64,000 bases of DNA from Kyrpidia spormannii (GCF_002804065.1 NZ_CP024955.1:1364001-1428000), one strand, 5' to 3'. Counted from the first letter of the stretch, positions 1-8,650 are shown. Translations and numbers: made by a program. Notes: generated by a model from the sequence alone, not told the origin.

Positions 1-34
1 GGGGAAGGGTACTGGAAAAGGAGGCGGATTCGTT

Positions 35-154
35 ATGCTCGGGGTGGTGGCCGCGGCGGCTGCGATTGTGGCGTTATTGTTTATGTGCGCGTCTTTGACG
101 AAAGAGAACACCGAAGAAGCGGTGCGCAAGCAGTATCTGTCTTGGAAACGTTGA
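35..154 (+). CDS. Small single-pass membrane protein
   Basis: A 39-residue ORF starts with ATG at 35, ten bases after a perfect AGGAGG (19-24), and ends TGA at 154. Residues 2-20 form one hydrophobic segment rich in Ala, Val and Leu, followed by a short charged tail ending in WKR. No family is recognised. The strong ribosome binding site and the membrane-segment-plus-charged-tail design argue that it is a real small protein. Its function is unknown. Confidence 0.55.
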   Translation: MLGVVAAAAAIVALLFMCASLTKENTEEAVRKQYLSWKR

Positions 155-187
155 CGGCGGTCGGCAGGGGGAAGCCCTGCCGCTGCC

Positions 188-697
188 ATGTTCACACGTA
201 CGGGGATTCGGGGGGAGACGAAGGTGGTGTTTACGTTCACCAAGGCCCGGCCGTACGCATTTTTTTACGGGGAGGCCCACCTGGTGCTCTGGCAGTTCGA
301 CCGGGATGGGCGGAGGGACCTTTACGTCTTGCACGAAGGGGATGACGGCGGGGCCACTGTCCTCGAGTATCCGGGCGAGACATTCACGGAGAGGGTTTTG
401 GCGGAGGTTGGGGATGTCTTTTTTGTGTCGGTGCACGAGGAGGACGAGGTGGCGGAGGCGGCTCTGGGTGCCCTGTTTGAACACCGGGGAAGGCGCTACG
501 GAGCTTATTACGATCGCAAGGCCGAGACCAACCCGATGATCTGGTTTTTCCGGCTGGAAGGCGAACCGGGTGAGGTGGCGGTGGAGCCTCTGAACGGCCA
601 GGAGCACCGGGAGATTTCCGAAGTGTTCGTCAAGCGGTATGGTCATCTGCTCGACATCCGCCAGGAGGGTTCCGAAATGGGGGAAGAGGGGGAATAG
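188..697 (+). CDS. Hypothetical protein
   Basis: This is a 169-residue acidic protein with alternating beta-like and charged stretches and no transmembrane segment or signal peptide. No family is recognised. The first ATG (188) has a poor ribosome binding site. GTG codons at 224 and 227, just after a GGGGGAG run, could be the true start, giving about 157 residues. It is followed by a convergent gene, with an intrinsic terminator in the gap. Function unknown. Confidence 0.6.
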   Translation: MFTRTGIRGETKVVFTFTKARPYAFFYGEAHLVLWQFDRDGRRDLYVLHEGDDGGATVLEYPGETFTERVLAEVGDVFFVSVHEEDEVAEAALGALFEHRGRRYGAYYDRKAETNPMIWFFRLEGEPGEVAVEPLNGQEHREISEVFVKRYGHLLDIRQEGSEMGEEGE

Positions 698-721
698 GCC
701 GTCTCTGAGGGCGGTTCGCAC

Positions 722-747
722 AAAAAAACGCCGGGTTTGACCCGGCG
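722..747 (-). terminator. Intrinsic terminator of the IDEAL-domain gene
   Basis: An 8-bp perfect stem CGCCGGGT/ACCCGGCG (729-736 with 740-747) has a 3-nt loop. On the minus strand it is followed by seven T residues (A-run 722-728), so it terminates the gene ending at 753. Confidence 0.85.
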
Positions 748-752
748 ATGGG

Positions 753-1193
753 TTACTCTTCCAGCTGGGCAAGGCTTTGCGCGAGGCGAAGAAAGGCTCC
801 CCGGTCCCGGCGTTCCAGCGCTTCATCGATCTGGCGCATCAACTCATCCCGTTTCTGAACGCGTTCCTCCACTTCGCGAATGACTTCCGTCACCGCGGCG
901 GGGAATTGGATTTCGGGCAGGTTGATAAACACGTACAAAATTTGTTCGCCTTCAAAGAATCGCTGCAAAGACGTCAGGATCTCGGGAGGCTGACTCAGCT
1001 TGGTGATCCGTCCGTCGATTGGCAGCCGGGCGATCATGCCGTGGCGACCGATGATGATGAGCGGTACGTGCTCCAGGATGATCGAGGTCATCTCGAGTTG
1101 CTGATGGTGCTGGGAGAGCAGTTCAATGACCGGACCGGCCCCGGGGGGGAGGATGCGGTTTTTCAATGCAAGCAGATGCTCCTTGGCCACCAT
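753..1193 (-). CDS. IDEAL-domain protein
   Basis: This is a 146-residue soluble protein. Its C-terminus (about residues 120-140) reads QIDEALERRDRGAFLRL, a good match to the IDEAL motif found at the end of Bacillus YpiB and related small proteins. The N-terminal 110 residues have no family I can name with confidence. The ATG at 1193 is preceded by AAGGAGGG (1201-1212 reversed), which decides the start over an upstream in-frame ATG at 1334. IDEAL motifs are thought to mediate protein-protein contacts; in B. subtilis YpiB is linked to swarming. Monocistronic with its own terminator. Confidence 0.6.
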   Translation of the reverse strand: MVAKEHLLALKNRILPPGAGPVIELLSQHHQQLEMTSIILEHVPLIIIGRHGMIARLPIDGRITKLSQPPEILTSLQRFFEGEQILYVFINLPEIQFPAAVTEVIREVEERVQKRDELMRQIDEALERRDRGAFLRLAQSLAQLEE

Positions 1194-1352
1194 TGCTCCA
1201 CCCTCCTTACGGATCATCCGACGAGCAGATAACTCGTTCTTATGTATCATCATACGCAGAATGGGGCGGACGGACAACCCAAATTTCGCGAAGGATCCGG
1301 CATATCCGGTTGAAAATCCGAGCCGTAAAGGCATGAACGGAGGGATTCTCCA

Positions 1353-1979
1353 TTGGAGTGGTTTGACCTCCCGCTGTTTCCGTTACACACCGTGCTCTTC
1401 CCCCGCCAGACTCTGGCTTTGCACGTGTTTGAACGGCGATACCGCACGATGATCGAGTGGTGTCTGATGCAAAGGGTGCCTTTTGGCGTGACCTTAATTC
1501 AAAGCGGGGATGAGGTCGGCGATGAGGCGGTGCCCCATCGGGTAGGCACAACGGCCTGGATTCAGGAGGTCACTCAATTCGCGGACGGGAGAATGTCGGT
1601 CAAGGTGACCGGCCGCCAACGGTTCCGCGTTCTCTATAGCGCCTATGACGGCCCCTGTCTTACCGCCCGGGTACAACCCCTCTACGATGTGGAAGAGCCG
1701 TTTCGGGAGATTGAGGCGTTGGTCGCCCGGGTAAGGGCGCAGTTTCACCATTATAACGCTGCCCGCCGACCCCAGAATCAGACCTCTTGGCACATCCCCC
1801 GGGATCCTGCCCGGCTGACCTGGCTGGTGGCTGGGACCTTGGAGCTGGACATCATGGAACGGCAGCGACTCCTCGCCTCGGGTAGGGCCAGTGAACGGCT
1901 GCTCATTCTCTCCTCGTGGCTCGAACAAGCCTTGCATCAGACGAGTCGATCGGAGCCGGGGGGAGGTCGCTGTGGGTAA
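1353..1979 (+). CDS. LON-substrate-binding-domain protein
   Basis: A 208-residue protein resembles a free-standing Lon protease N-terminal (substrate-binding) domain. It opens with LPLFPLHTVLFPRQTLALHVFE, the classic first strand of that fold, then has the RYRTMIEWC helix. No AAA+ or protease domain follows, so it cannot be a Lon protease. The start is TTG 1353, eight bases after GGAGGG (1339-1344). The next gene begins inside its last codons, suggesting translational coupling. The role of stand-alone LON domains is unclear; adaptor or binding functions are guesses. Confidence 0.8.
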   Translation: MEWFDLPLFPLHTVLFPRQTLALHVFERRYRTMIEWCLMQRVPFGVTLIQSGDEVGDEAVPHRVGTTAWIQEVTQFADGRMSVKVTGRQRFRVLYSAYDGPCLTARVQPLYDVEEPFREIEALVARVRAQFHHYNAARRPQNQTSWHIPRDPARLTWLVAGTLELDIMERQRLLASGRASERLLILSSWLEQALHQTSRSEPGGGRCG

Positions 1980-2265
1980 GGGAGCAAAGGGCTGGGAGTG
2001 GTATCCGTTGCAGGAGTTGGACCGGATTGCGGAGTCCGCCAGGCGGGAAGTGACAGAGTTCGGCCCGTTGCTCCATCGAGAGCGGGAGGTCTGTCAAGCG
2101 ACAGGCTGTCCCGAAGAGTTGATTGACCGTTTACTTGAAGCGGCGTCGGGGTATTATCAGGCAGTAGGAAGACTGGTCTGTGCCGGTTTGGTGAAGCGAT
2201 TTACAAGCGAATTTCCCGATGATACCATGAGGACGGAATCTGACGATCGCGGAGAAAGGGCGTGA
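1972..2265 (+). CDS. Small helical hypothetical protein
   Basis: This 97-residue ORF starts at GTG 1972 behind GGGGGAGGTC and overlaps the last eight bases of the LON-domain gene, so the two are probably translated together. It is strongly helical and charged (LDRIAESARREVTEF, ELIDRLLEAASGYYQAVG), with two Cys residues in the middle. No membrane segment and no recognised family. It sits four bases before the isochorismatase-like gene, making a likely three-gene operon. Confidence 0.55.
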   Translation: MGKGAKGWEWYPLQELDRIAESARREVTEFGPLLHREREVCQATGCPEELIDRLLEAASGYYQAVGRLVCAGLVKRFTSEFPDDTMRTESDDRGERA

Positions 2266-2269
2266 GGCG

Positions 2270-2743
2270 ATGAAAAAGGCACTGCTGATCACCGATGTAC
2301 AAGAGGATTTTTTGGGGAACACCCTGGATTACATTGAGACCCTATGCCAAAAGTACCTGGATGAACATGGCCACGAATATGATCTCATTATTCTCACTCA
2401 CTGGGTGCACGAAGATAACCGAGGCGAGGATACGCTGTTGTTGCACCACGACAAGGCGGTGGTGGTGGAGAAAACGACGTACTCGGCCCTGAACCCCGAG
2501 GTGCGGGACCACCTGGAGAAAGCTCGAATCGAAGAGGTTCACCTGGCGGGAGTGGATTCTGAGACCACAATTCTGGCCACGATGTTTGCCCTCACGGACG
2601 CCGGTTATAAGGTGAAGATCCTGCAGCGGCTGTGCGGGTCGTATTTTACCCACGGTTCCAACACCATGGCGATGAAAGTCATGGGGCAGGTTCTCGGTCA
2701 TGAGAATATCCTAAACGTGGGCGGGGACCGGGTCTGGATGTGA
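2270..2743 (+). CDS. Isochorismatase-family protein lacking the catalytic Cys
   Basis: A 157-residue protein with the isochorismatase/nicotinamidase fold: N-terminal ALLITDVQEDF with the conserved Asp9, VVEKTTYSAL with Lys68, and the strand-turn LAGVDSETTILATMFAL. In cysteine hydrolases of this family the Asp-Lys-Cys triad is completed by Cys in the last motif (as in GVATDVCVLAT). Here the aligned position is Thr100. By analogy with EntB-type isochorismatases, which also lack this Cys, it is unlikely to be a standard nicotinamidase. The ATG at 2270 follows the previous stop closely. Confidence 0.8.
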   Translation: MKKALLITDVQEDFLGNTLDYIETLCQKYLDEHGHEYDLIILTHWVHEDNRGEDTLLLHHDKAVVVEKTTYSALNPEVRDHLEKARIEEVHLAGVDSETTILATMFALTDAGYKVKILQRLCGSYFTHGSNTMAMKVMGQVLGHENILNVGGDRVWM

Positions 2744-2842
2744 GGATCTGTCCCGCTTAGGCCACCCGCCTTGCGAGTGGGGAGAGCATAAACCCTTTGC
2801 CGACATCGCACAATAAGCGAAAAGCGGCGAAGGGGATGGAAC

Positions 2843-3004
2843 ATGTCCTGGATATACTGGGCAGGACTGTATGAGAGCAAGTTCGAAGCCTACTGCGCCG
2901 TCATGTGGGTGGAAGGGGATAAACGGATTCATGGACCCACCCCCCCAAAGGAAGTGGAGTTGTACCGGACCAGCCGGGGGAAATTCGGGGTCCGGTTTCG
3001 GTAG
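2843..3004 (+). CDS. Small hypothetical protein
   Basis: A 53-residue ORF starts MSWIYWAGLYESKFEAYC and ends TAG at 3004. It lies in a 425-base gap between the isochorismatase-like gene and clpP and is followed by a good intrinsic terminator, which supports it as a transcribed gene. The ribosome binding site is weak (AAGGGGATGG). It is rich in aromatic residues, has no long hydrophobic stretch, and is unrecognised. Confidence 0.4.
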   Translation: MSWIYWAGLYESKFEAYCAVMWVEGDKRIHGPTPPKEVELYRTSRGKFGVRFR

Positions 3005-3060
3005 GGCTGACCGGTTGCCGTCAGTCTGTTCGAGGTATGGGCCCGGGTCAGGCTTGAACG

Positions 3061-3096
3061 AGCGCCCCTGGTCAAAGGATACTGGGGCGCTTTTTT
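3061..3096 (+). terminator. Intrinsic terminator upstream of clpP
   Basis: Stem AGCGCCCC (3061-3068) pairs with GGGGCGCT (3084-3091), followed by six T residues (3091-3096). It isolates clpP from upstream transcription. Confidence 0.85.
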
Positions 3097-3097
3097 C

Positions 3098-3137
3098 TTT
3101 GACCATTTTTGACCTTTGAAGTTCGATATGGCATAAT
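3098..3137 (+). promoter_or_regulatory. clpP promoter with CtsR operator
   Basis: TTGACC (3109-3114), a 17-nt spacer and CATAAT (3132-3137) form a sigma-A promoter. Overlapping its -35 is TTTGACCATTTTTGACC (3098-3114), which is exactly the reverse-complement form of the CtsR heptad repeat (GGTCAAA, NAN, GGTCAAA). CtsR represses clp genes in low-GC Gram-positives, so clpP here should be induced by heat and protein stress. Confidence 0.88.
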
Positions 3138-3168
3138 GGGGATAAAGGTGGATGAAGGAGGGGAAAGT

Positions 3169-3747
3169 ATGTATTTTGTACCGATTGTGGTGGAACAGAC
3201 AAGTCGCGGGGAACGATCGTACGATATTTATTCACGTCTTCTGAAAGACCGGATTATTTTTCTCGGGACGCCCATCGATGACCAGGTGGCGAACTCGGTG
3301 ATCGCCCAACTGCTTTTCTTGGCGGCCGAGGATCCGGAAAAGGACGTGTCGCTGTACATTAACAGCCCCGGGGGATCGGTGACGGCAGGGATGGCGATCC
3401 TCGATACGATGCAGTACATCCGTCCGGATGTGGCGACGATCTGTGTGGGGATGGCGGCGAGCATGGCAGCGGTGCTATTGGCAGCTGGAGCGAAGGGAAA
3501 ACGGCGGGCTCTGCCCAACAGCGAAATCATGATTCACCAACCCTTGGGCGGGGTCCAAGGACAGGCGGTGGACATCAAGATCCATGCGGATCGAATTCTG
3601 CGGGTGCGGGAAAAGTTAAACCGAATTCTCAGTGAGAGGACCGGTCAGCCCCTGTCCCGGATTGAGGAGGATACCGATCGCGATCGGTTTATGTCGGCGG
3701 ATGAAGCGAAGGAATACGGCCTGATCGACGACGTGATCCGACAGTGA
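3169..3747 (+). CDS. clpP: ATP-dependent Clp protease proteolytic subunit
   Basis: ClpP is the serine peptidase that forms the double-heptamer chamber and degrades proteins fed by ClpX or ClpC. The 192-residue sequence has the catalytic triad at the standard positions: Ser98 in GMAASMA, His123 in IMIHQPLGG and Asp172. The SPGGSV motif for the substrate strand is also present. The ATG at 3169 lies six bases after AAGGAGGGG; an upstream in-frame ATG at 3109 falls inside the promoter and is not used. The next gene overlaps by four bases. Confidence 0.97.
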   Translation: MYFVPIVVEQTSRGERSYDIYSRLLKDRIIFLGTPIDDQVANSVIAQLLFLAAEDPEKDVSLYINSPGGSVTAGMAILDTMQYIRPDVATICVGMAASMAAVLLAAGAKGKRRALPNSEIMIHQPLGGVQGQAVDIKIHADRILRVREKLNRILSERTGQPLSRIEEDTDRDRFMSADEAKEYGLIDDVIRQ

Positions 3748-4871
3748 GCCAGGTGTCGGATCCAAAGCCCCGGCAACCCGGTGCTTCTTCGCGGCAGGTC
3801 CCCTTAAAAGAGCGATTGGCCGAGCGGATTCGCCAGAAAGGGCCTATGACCGCTTTCACTTTCATGGAGTGGGCGCTGTACGACCCGGCGGGCGGTTATT
3901 ACATGAGAGAACATGATGTGTTTGGGCGGGCTGGGGACTTTTACACCGCCCCGGATGTTCACCCGGTTTACGGAAAGACCATCGCGGCTTGGGCGGCGCA
4001 GCGCGCCCGCCAGTACGGGTGGCCGGACGTACGAATCGTGGAGTTTGGCGCCGGGACCGGACGGCTGGCGGAGCAGATTTTCGCCGCGTGGCCGGAGGTG
4101 GGGGTTGGGAGTGTCCGGTATTCCATCGTGGAGATCTCCCCGGCCTGGAGAAAGCACCAGGCCCGCCGATTGGAGAACTACGGGACGGCGGTGGATTGGC
4201 CCGAGAAGATGCCGAGGTTGGACCGGGGTATAGTGATCGCCCACGAGCTTTTGGATGCGATGCCTGCCCACTTGTTACGGCGGGGCCCGGAGGGGCTGGA
4301 GGAGGCCTGGGTGGATCTAGGACCGGACGGTCGGTGGCTTCGAAAGTACGGCCCGGCTTCGCCTGAGGGGCGCCGGGCCTTTGAAGAATGGCGCCCGCGG
4401 GTACCTCCCGAGTGCGGGTTCGAGGTGGCCCCCGGTGCCACGGCCTGGATTCGTCGCGTGTTTAAACAGCTGAGGGAAGGGCTGGTCCTCATTGTCGATT
4501 ACGGGGACGACGAGGATCGCCTGTACGGACCGCATCGTCCCCACGGTACCCTGCGGGCATTTTTTCAGCACCGGTGTCTCGATCGGTGGTGGGACGAGCC
4601 GGGGGAGAGGGATATCACGGCGGATGTGAATTTCACGGTTTTACGGCGGGTCGCCCAGGCAGTGGGCGGAGAAGTGGTTTTTGAAGGGTCCTTGGGCGAA
4701 TTTCTGTGGGATGCGGGAATTGCCCGGGAATTGTCCGATTGCCCAGCGGACCAGCCCTTTGATCCCCGGGCCCGGCGGAATCGCGCGATCAAACAACTCC
4801 TTCTCCCCGGGGGTCTCGGTGAAGCGTTTCGGGTGTTGGAGATCCGTAAAGGGGTCGATGCGGAATGCTGA
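3744..4871 (+). CDS. MidA/NDUFAF7-type SAM-dependent methyltransferase
   Basis: This is a 375-residue protein of the DUF185 family, related to mitochondrial NDUFAF7/MidA, a protein arginine methyltransferase needed for complex I assembly. The SAM-binding glycine motif [14 protein letters not shown] is near residue 100, and family blocks [33 protein letters not shown] and IVDYGDDE are present. It starts at GTG 3744, overlapping the clpP stop by four bases, so it is translationally coupled to clpP. The substrate in bacteria is not established. Confidence 0.85.
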   Translation: MSQVSDPKPRQPGASSRQVPLKERLAERIRQKGPMTAFTFMEWALYDPAGGYYMREHDVFGRAGDFYTAPDVHPVYGKTIAAWAAQRARQYGWPDVRIVEFGAGTGRLAEQIFAAWPEVGVGSVRYSIVEISPAWRKHQARRLENYGTAVDWPEKMPRLDRGIVIAHELLDAMPAHLLRRGPEGLEEAWVDLGPDGRWLRKYGPASPEGRRAFEEWRPRVPPECGFEVAPGATAWIRRVFKQLREGLVLIVDYGDDEDRLYGPHRPHGTLRAFFQHRCLDRWWDEPGERDITADVNFTVLRRVAQAVGGEVVFEGSLGEFLWDAGIARELSDCPADQPFDPRARRNRAIKQLLLPGGLGEAFRVLEIRKGVDAEC

Positions 4872-4957
4872 AGAAATTATCCATCGCTCTTGTGCTGGCC
4901 GGCGCCTTGTTTCTGATCATGGGGCTGGCGTTTATCCTCCGGGGGGCGCAACCGTAA
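4865..4957 (+). CDS. Small single-pass membrane protein
   Basis: A 30-residue ORF overlaps the end of the methyltransferase gene by seven bases. It is almost entirely one membrane helix (LSIALVLAGALFLIMGLAFIL) flanked by MLKK and RGAQP. The overlap suggests translational coupling. No family recognised; short hydrophobic ORFs can arise by chance, so confidence is modest. Confidence 0.4.
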   Translation: MLKKLSIALVLAGALFLIMGLAFILRGAQP

Positions 4958-5102
4958 TCACAGGCTCTGGACTTTGATGGGTTTTCCCGATGTTCGCGGA
5001 AATGTGACATACTTTTTCAAGGCTCATGAAAAACAGTATAGAACAATCGGGTGAAACCATGTACAATGGAAGGGAGGAATCTGCGGGTAGGGAGGCAGGT
5101 CG

Positions 5103-6155
5103 ATGGCAATTCGAGTCGGCATCAACGGATTTGGACGAATCGGCCGGATGGTTTTGCGGGCGGCACTGCGATTTAGCGATGTGGATATCGTGGCCGTCAA
5201 CGCCACAGCGGACGCGGCAACATTGGCACACTTGGTGAAGTACGACTCGGTCCACGGTTTATTCCGCGGAGACGTGGAGGCCGGGGACGGTTGCCTGTGG
5301 GTGAACGGCCGGGAGATCCGGCTGCTGAGCGATCGGGATCCACTGCAGCTACCCTGGGGGGATCTCGGCGTCGACATCGTCATCGAGGCGACGGGGAAAT
5401 TTCGGGATCGGGATGGAGCCAGTAAACATGTGCAGCAGGGCGCGAAGAAAGTGGTCATTACAGCCCCTGGGAAAAACGAAGATGTCACCATCGTCATGGG
5501 TGTCAACGAAGATGTGTATGATCCTTCCCGGCATCACATCCTTTCGGCGGCCTCCTGTACGACGAACTGCCTGGCTCCGGTGGCCAAGGTGATTCACGAC
5601 CGGTTTGGCATTGTTCAGGGCATGATGACGACGGTTCACGCTTATACCAATGACCAGCGGAATTTGGATAATCCCCACAAAGATCTGCGCCGGGCCCGGG
5701 CGTGTGGGCAGTCGATCATTCCCACCACCACCGGCGCGGCGAAAACGGTGGGCAAGGTATTGCCGGAGTTAGCGGGTAAGCTGGACGGGATCTCCCTCCG
5801 GGTGCCTACTCCGGATGTATCCATCGTGGACTTGGTGGCGACCTTGGAAGAGCCGGCCACGGTGGAGGAGGTCAACCGGGCGTTGCGGGAGGCCTCCCTC
5901 GGTCAGATGCGTGGGGTGCTCGATTACACGGAGGAGCCCCTGGTTTCCATCGATTTTGTCGGACGCAGCGCATCGGCCATCGTGGATGGACTCTCCACAA
6001 TGCAGGTGGGAGACCGGATGATCAAGGTCATGGCCTGGTACGATAACGAATGGGGGTACTCCTGCCGGGTGGTGGATCTGGTTCGTTATATTGGGCGGCA
6101 CGGGTTGGAGCGTCAAACGCCCGGGGAGGCCGTGGTGGGCGCGTTCGGCGGCTGA
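5103..6155 (+). CDS. gapB: Glyceraldehyde-3-phosphate dehydrogenase, GapB-like (NADP type)
   Basis: The 350-residue protein has the Rossmann start INGFGRIGRM, catalytic Cys152 in SAASCTTNC and His179 in TTVHAYTND. It matches B. subtilis GapB much better than GapA in diagnostic blocks: VNATADAATLAHL where GapA has the NAD-binding Asp (VNDLTD), TAPGKNEDVTIV, and DNPHKDLRRARACG. Loss of that Asp is typical of NADP-preferring, gluconeogenic enzymes (glycerate-1,3-bisphosphate to glyceraldehyde-3-phosphate). GAGG-type ribosome binding site about eight bases before ATG 5103. Monocistronic with its own terminator. Confidence 0.9.
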   Translation: MAIRVGINGFGRIGRMVLRAALRFSDVDIVAVNATADAATLAHLVKYDSVHGLFRGDVEAGDGCLWVNGREIRLLSDRDPLQLPWGDLGVDIVIEATGKFRDRDGASKHVQQGAKKVVITAPGKNEDVTIVMGVNEDVYDPSRHHILSAASCTTNCLAPVAKVIHDRFGIVQGMMTTVHAYTNDQRNLDNPHKDLRRARACGQSIIPTTTGAAKTVGKVLPELAGKLDGISLRVPTPDVSIVDLVATLEEPATVEEVNRALREASLGQMRGVLDYTEEPLVSIDFVGRSASAIVDGLSTMQVGDRMIKVMAWYDNEWGYSCRVVDLVRYIGRHGLERQTPGEAVVGAFGG

Positions 6156-6192
6156 TCCCGGATCGCTCCGGCTCCGGGTCCCGAGAACAAAG

Positions 6193-6232
6193 AGCCCTGG
6201 ACAGCGGTTGTACCGTTGACCGGGGCTTTTTT
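6193..6232 (+). terminator. Intrinsic terminator of gapB
   Basis: AGCCCTGG (6193-6200) pairs with CCGGGGCT (6220-6227), with an inner CGGT/ACCG stem and six T residues ending the element. Confidence 0.85.
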
Positions 6233-6237
6233 ATAAT
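6208..6237 (+). promoter_or_regulatory. Possible promoter of the desulfurase-thiI operon
   Basis: TTGTAC (6208-6213), an 18-nt spacer and a perfect TATAAT (6232-6237) lie 35 bases before the desulfurase start. The promoter is embedded in the gapB terminator, so the two elements share sequence. Confidence 0.5.
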
Positions 6238-6272
6238 GGTAAACGAACCGCCAGCGGTGGGAGGTGAAGCGG

Positions 6273-7412
6273 TTGATCTATCTAGACAACAGTGCGACCA
6301 CGCGGCCGCTTCCGGAAGTGGTGGAGGCGGCAACGGCTGCACTGCGGGAGCAATACGGCAATCCTTCTTCGGCGCATCGCCTGGGGTTGGCGGCGGAGGA
6401 CGTGATAGAGGACGCCCGGGCGGATGTGGCCCGGTTGCTCGGCGTCAAAGCGAAGGAGATCGTATTCACCTCCGGGGGCACCGAGGCGATTAACGCCGCC
6501 CTGGTGGGGACGGCCCTGGCACACCGGGGACGGGGCAAGCACATCGTGACCACGGCGGTGGAGCACGCCGCCGTTCTGGAAACCTGCGGTTTCCTGGAGC
6601 AGGTCGGTTTCGAGGTCACCCGGGTCCCTCCGGAACCAAACGGAGTGGTGGATGCCCGGGCGGTGCTTGGGGCGTTGCGGGAAGACACGATCCTGGTCTC
6701 GGTGATGCACGTCAACAACGAGACGGGAGCGATTCAGCCGGTACAGACCCTGGGCCAACAGCTCAAGCGCTTGCCCAAGGTCATTTTTCATATTGACGCG
6801 GTCCAGTCTTTTGGCAAATTGGCCGTACCTTTGACCGGAGTCGACTTGATCTCTCTCAGCGCCCATAAAATCCACGGTCCCAAAGGAGCAGGAGCGCTGT
6901 ATATCCGGGAAGGCCTGAAATGCGAGCCGCTGCTTCACGGTGGGGGCCAAGAGGCGGGGCGGCGCTCGGGAACCCCGGGGGTGCCGGCTATCGCCGGAAT
7001 GGGGGCGGCCTGCCGGTGGTGGCTGGCCCACGGTCGGGAAGCCGTCAGGCAGTTGTCGGAGCTTCACGCGGCTTTTATCGAGGTGTTGCGGCAAAAGGTG
7101 CCCGGACACAGGCTGAATTCACCCCCAGACGGGGCGCCTCATATCGTGAACCTGTCTTTCCCCGGCTTTAAAGGAGAAGTTTTGGTGCACGCTTTAGAGG
7201 AACGGGGGGTTTACGTGTCCACCGCTTCAGCCTGTTCCTCCAGATCGGCGAAGGGCAGTCACGTTCTCCGGGCGATGGGGGTGGCGCCGGAGGTGAACGA
7301 AGGGGCGCTGAGATTCAGTTTTAGCCCTTTCAACACTGTGGCCGAAGTGGAGGAGGCCGGGGTGGCCTTGGCCGAGGTGGTGAAAGAACTGCGGCCGATG
7401 ATGCGGAGGTAG
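6273..7412 (+). CDS. Cysteine desulfurase (NifS/IscS family)
   Basis: This PLP enzyme removes sulfur from cysteine and passes it on as a persulfide. The 379-residue protein starts MIYLDNSATT, has the PLP lysine at Lys199 (SLSAHKIHGPKG) and the catalytic loop Cys321 in STASACSSRSAKGSH. I prefer TTG 6273, seven bases after GGGAGGT, over GTG 6264 because it gives the usual family N-terminus. It lies five bases before thiI, the same pairing as nifZ-thiI in Bacillus, so it is probably the sulfur donor for 4-thiouridine formation. Confidence 0.93.
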   Translation: MIYLDNSATTRPLPEVVEAATAALREQYGNPSSAHRLGLAAEDVIEDARADVARLLGVKAKEIVFTSGGTEAINAALVGTALAHRGRGKHIVTTAVEHAAVLETCGFLEQVGFEVTRVPPEPNGVVDARAVLGALREDTILVSVMHVNNETGAIQPVQTLGQQLKRLPKVIFHIDAVQSFGKLAVPLTGVDLISLSAHKIHGPKGAGALYIREGLKCEPLLHGGGQEAGRRSGTPGVPAIAGMGAACRWWLAHGREAVRQLSELHAAFIEVLRQKVPGHRLNSPPDGAPHIVNLSFPGFKGEVLVHALEERGVYVSTASACSSRSAKGSHVLRAMGVAPEVNEGALRFSFSPFNTVAEVEEAGVALAEVVKELRPMMRR

Positions 7413-7417
7413 GCGGG

Positions 7418-8650
7418 ATGTATCGATTATTGCTGGTGCGGGAAGGCGAGGCGGCGCTTAAGGGAAAGAACCGGTCCTCTTTTGAGCGCCGTTTGTTGGA
7501 CAATATAACAATGGCTTTGCGGCCCTTCACGGAGGCGCGAGTGTACCGGTCGGACGGGAGGGTGTTGGTGGACGTGGGAGGACATCCCTGGGAAGAGATC
7601 GCCCAGGCCGTATCCCGGGTTTTCGGAGTGGTCTCCCTCAGTCCGGTGCGGGTGGCGGGGCACGACCTAGAGGACATCGAAAACGCCGCCGTGGACCTGA
7701 TGGAGCAGGTGGTGAAAAAGGCTGAAGCCGGTGGGGGCAGCGCGAATCAACCGTTGACATTCAAAGTGGAGGCCAGGAGGGCGTTCAAAGGCTATCCCTT
7801 GACCTCGCCGGACATTAGCCGCCGGCTGGGAGGCGCGGTGCTTGCCCGGGTTCCCGGGTTGCGGGTGGATGTCCACGAGCCCCAGGTGGAACTGGCTGTG
7901 GAGGTTCGGCCGGAGGAGGTGTACCTGTTTGCCGAGAGGATTCCCGGGCCGGGGGGACTCCCGGTGGGGGTGAGCGGACGGGCGATGCTCCTGTTGTCCG
8001 GGGGGATCGACAGCCCGGTGGCGGGCTGGATGACGATGAAACGGGGCGTTCAGGTGGAGGCGGTCCATTTTGATAGTTATCCTTTCACCAGTGAACGGTC
8101 CCGGAGAAAGGTGGAGCAGCTGGCTGACATCCTGGGGCCTTTTGAGGGCGGGATGACCTTGCATGTGGTTCATTTTACCGACGTTCAAAAGGCCATCCGG
8201 ATGCACTGCCCCGAACCCTTCTACGTGACGATCATGCGGCGGATGATGGTGCGGATCGCCGAGCGCATTGCCACCCGGCGACGGGCTTTGGCCTTGGTGA
8301 CCGGGGAAAGCCTCGGCCAGGTGGCGAGCCAGACCCTGGAGAGCATGGTGGCGATCAACGAAGTCGCGACCCTTCCCATTCTGCGGCCGCTGGTGGCCTG
8401 GGATAAAGTGGAGATCATCCGCCTCGCCCGCAGCATCGGGACATACGAGACCTCGATTCAACCGTACGAGGATTGTTGCACGATTTTTACGCCGCGAAAC
8501 CCGAGCACCCGGCCCCGGTTGGACCAGGTTCACCGGGCGGAGGAGAAGCTCGACGTCGAAGCGTTGACGCGCGATGCGGCAGATCGCGTAGAGTCAGCAA
8601 CCTTTGGGAGGAACTGGTCGCCGGCGGGCTCCATGAACGGGGCATACTAG
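7418..8650 (+). CDS. thiI: tRNA 4-thiouridine synthase ThiI
   Basis: ThiI adenylates U8 of tRNA and inserts sulfur; it also feeds thiazole synthesis in some bacteria. The 410-residue protein has the N-terminal EGEAALKGKNRSSFE segment, a THUMP domain (about residues 60-165), and the PP-loop LLLSGGIDSPVAGW near residue 195. The length lacks the C-terminal rhodanese domain of enteric ThiI, as in Bacillus, so it relies on the adjacent desulfurase. ATG 7418 follows the upstream stop by five bases. Confidence 0.95.
   Translation: MYRLLLVREGEAALKGKNRSSFERRLLDNITMALRPFTEARVYRSDGRVLVDVGGHPWEEIAQAVSRVFGVVSLSPVRVAGHDLEDIENAAVDLMEQVVKKAEAGGGSANQPLTFKVEARRAFKGYPLTSPDISRRLGGAVLARVPGLRVDVHEPQVELAVEVRPEEVYLFAERIPGPGGLPVGVSGRAMLLLSGGIDSPVAGWMTMKRGVQVEAVHFDSYPFTSERSRRKVEQLADILGPFEGGMTLHVVHFTDVQKAIRMHCPEPFYVTIMRRMMVRIAERIATRRRALALVTGESLGQVASQTLESMVAINEVATLPILRPLVAWDKVEIIRLARSIGTYETSIQPYEDCCTIFTPRNPSTRPRLDQVHRAEEKLDVEALTRDAADRVESATFGRNWSPAGSMNGAY

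Noticed and set aside
4990-5070. Promoter for gapB (TATAGA or TACAAT in the gap)
   Set aside because: Acceptable -10 hexamers exist, but no -35 at 16-18 nt could be matched, so none was called.
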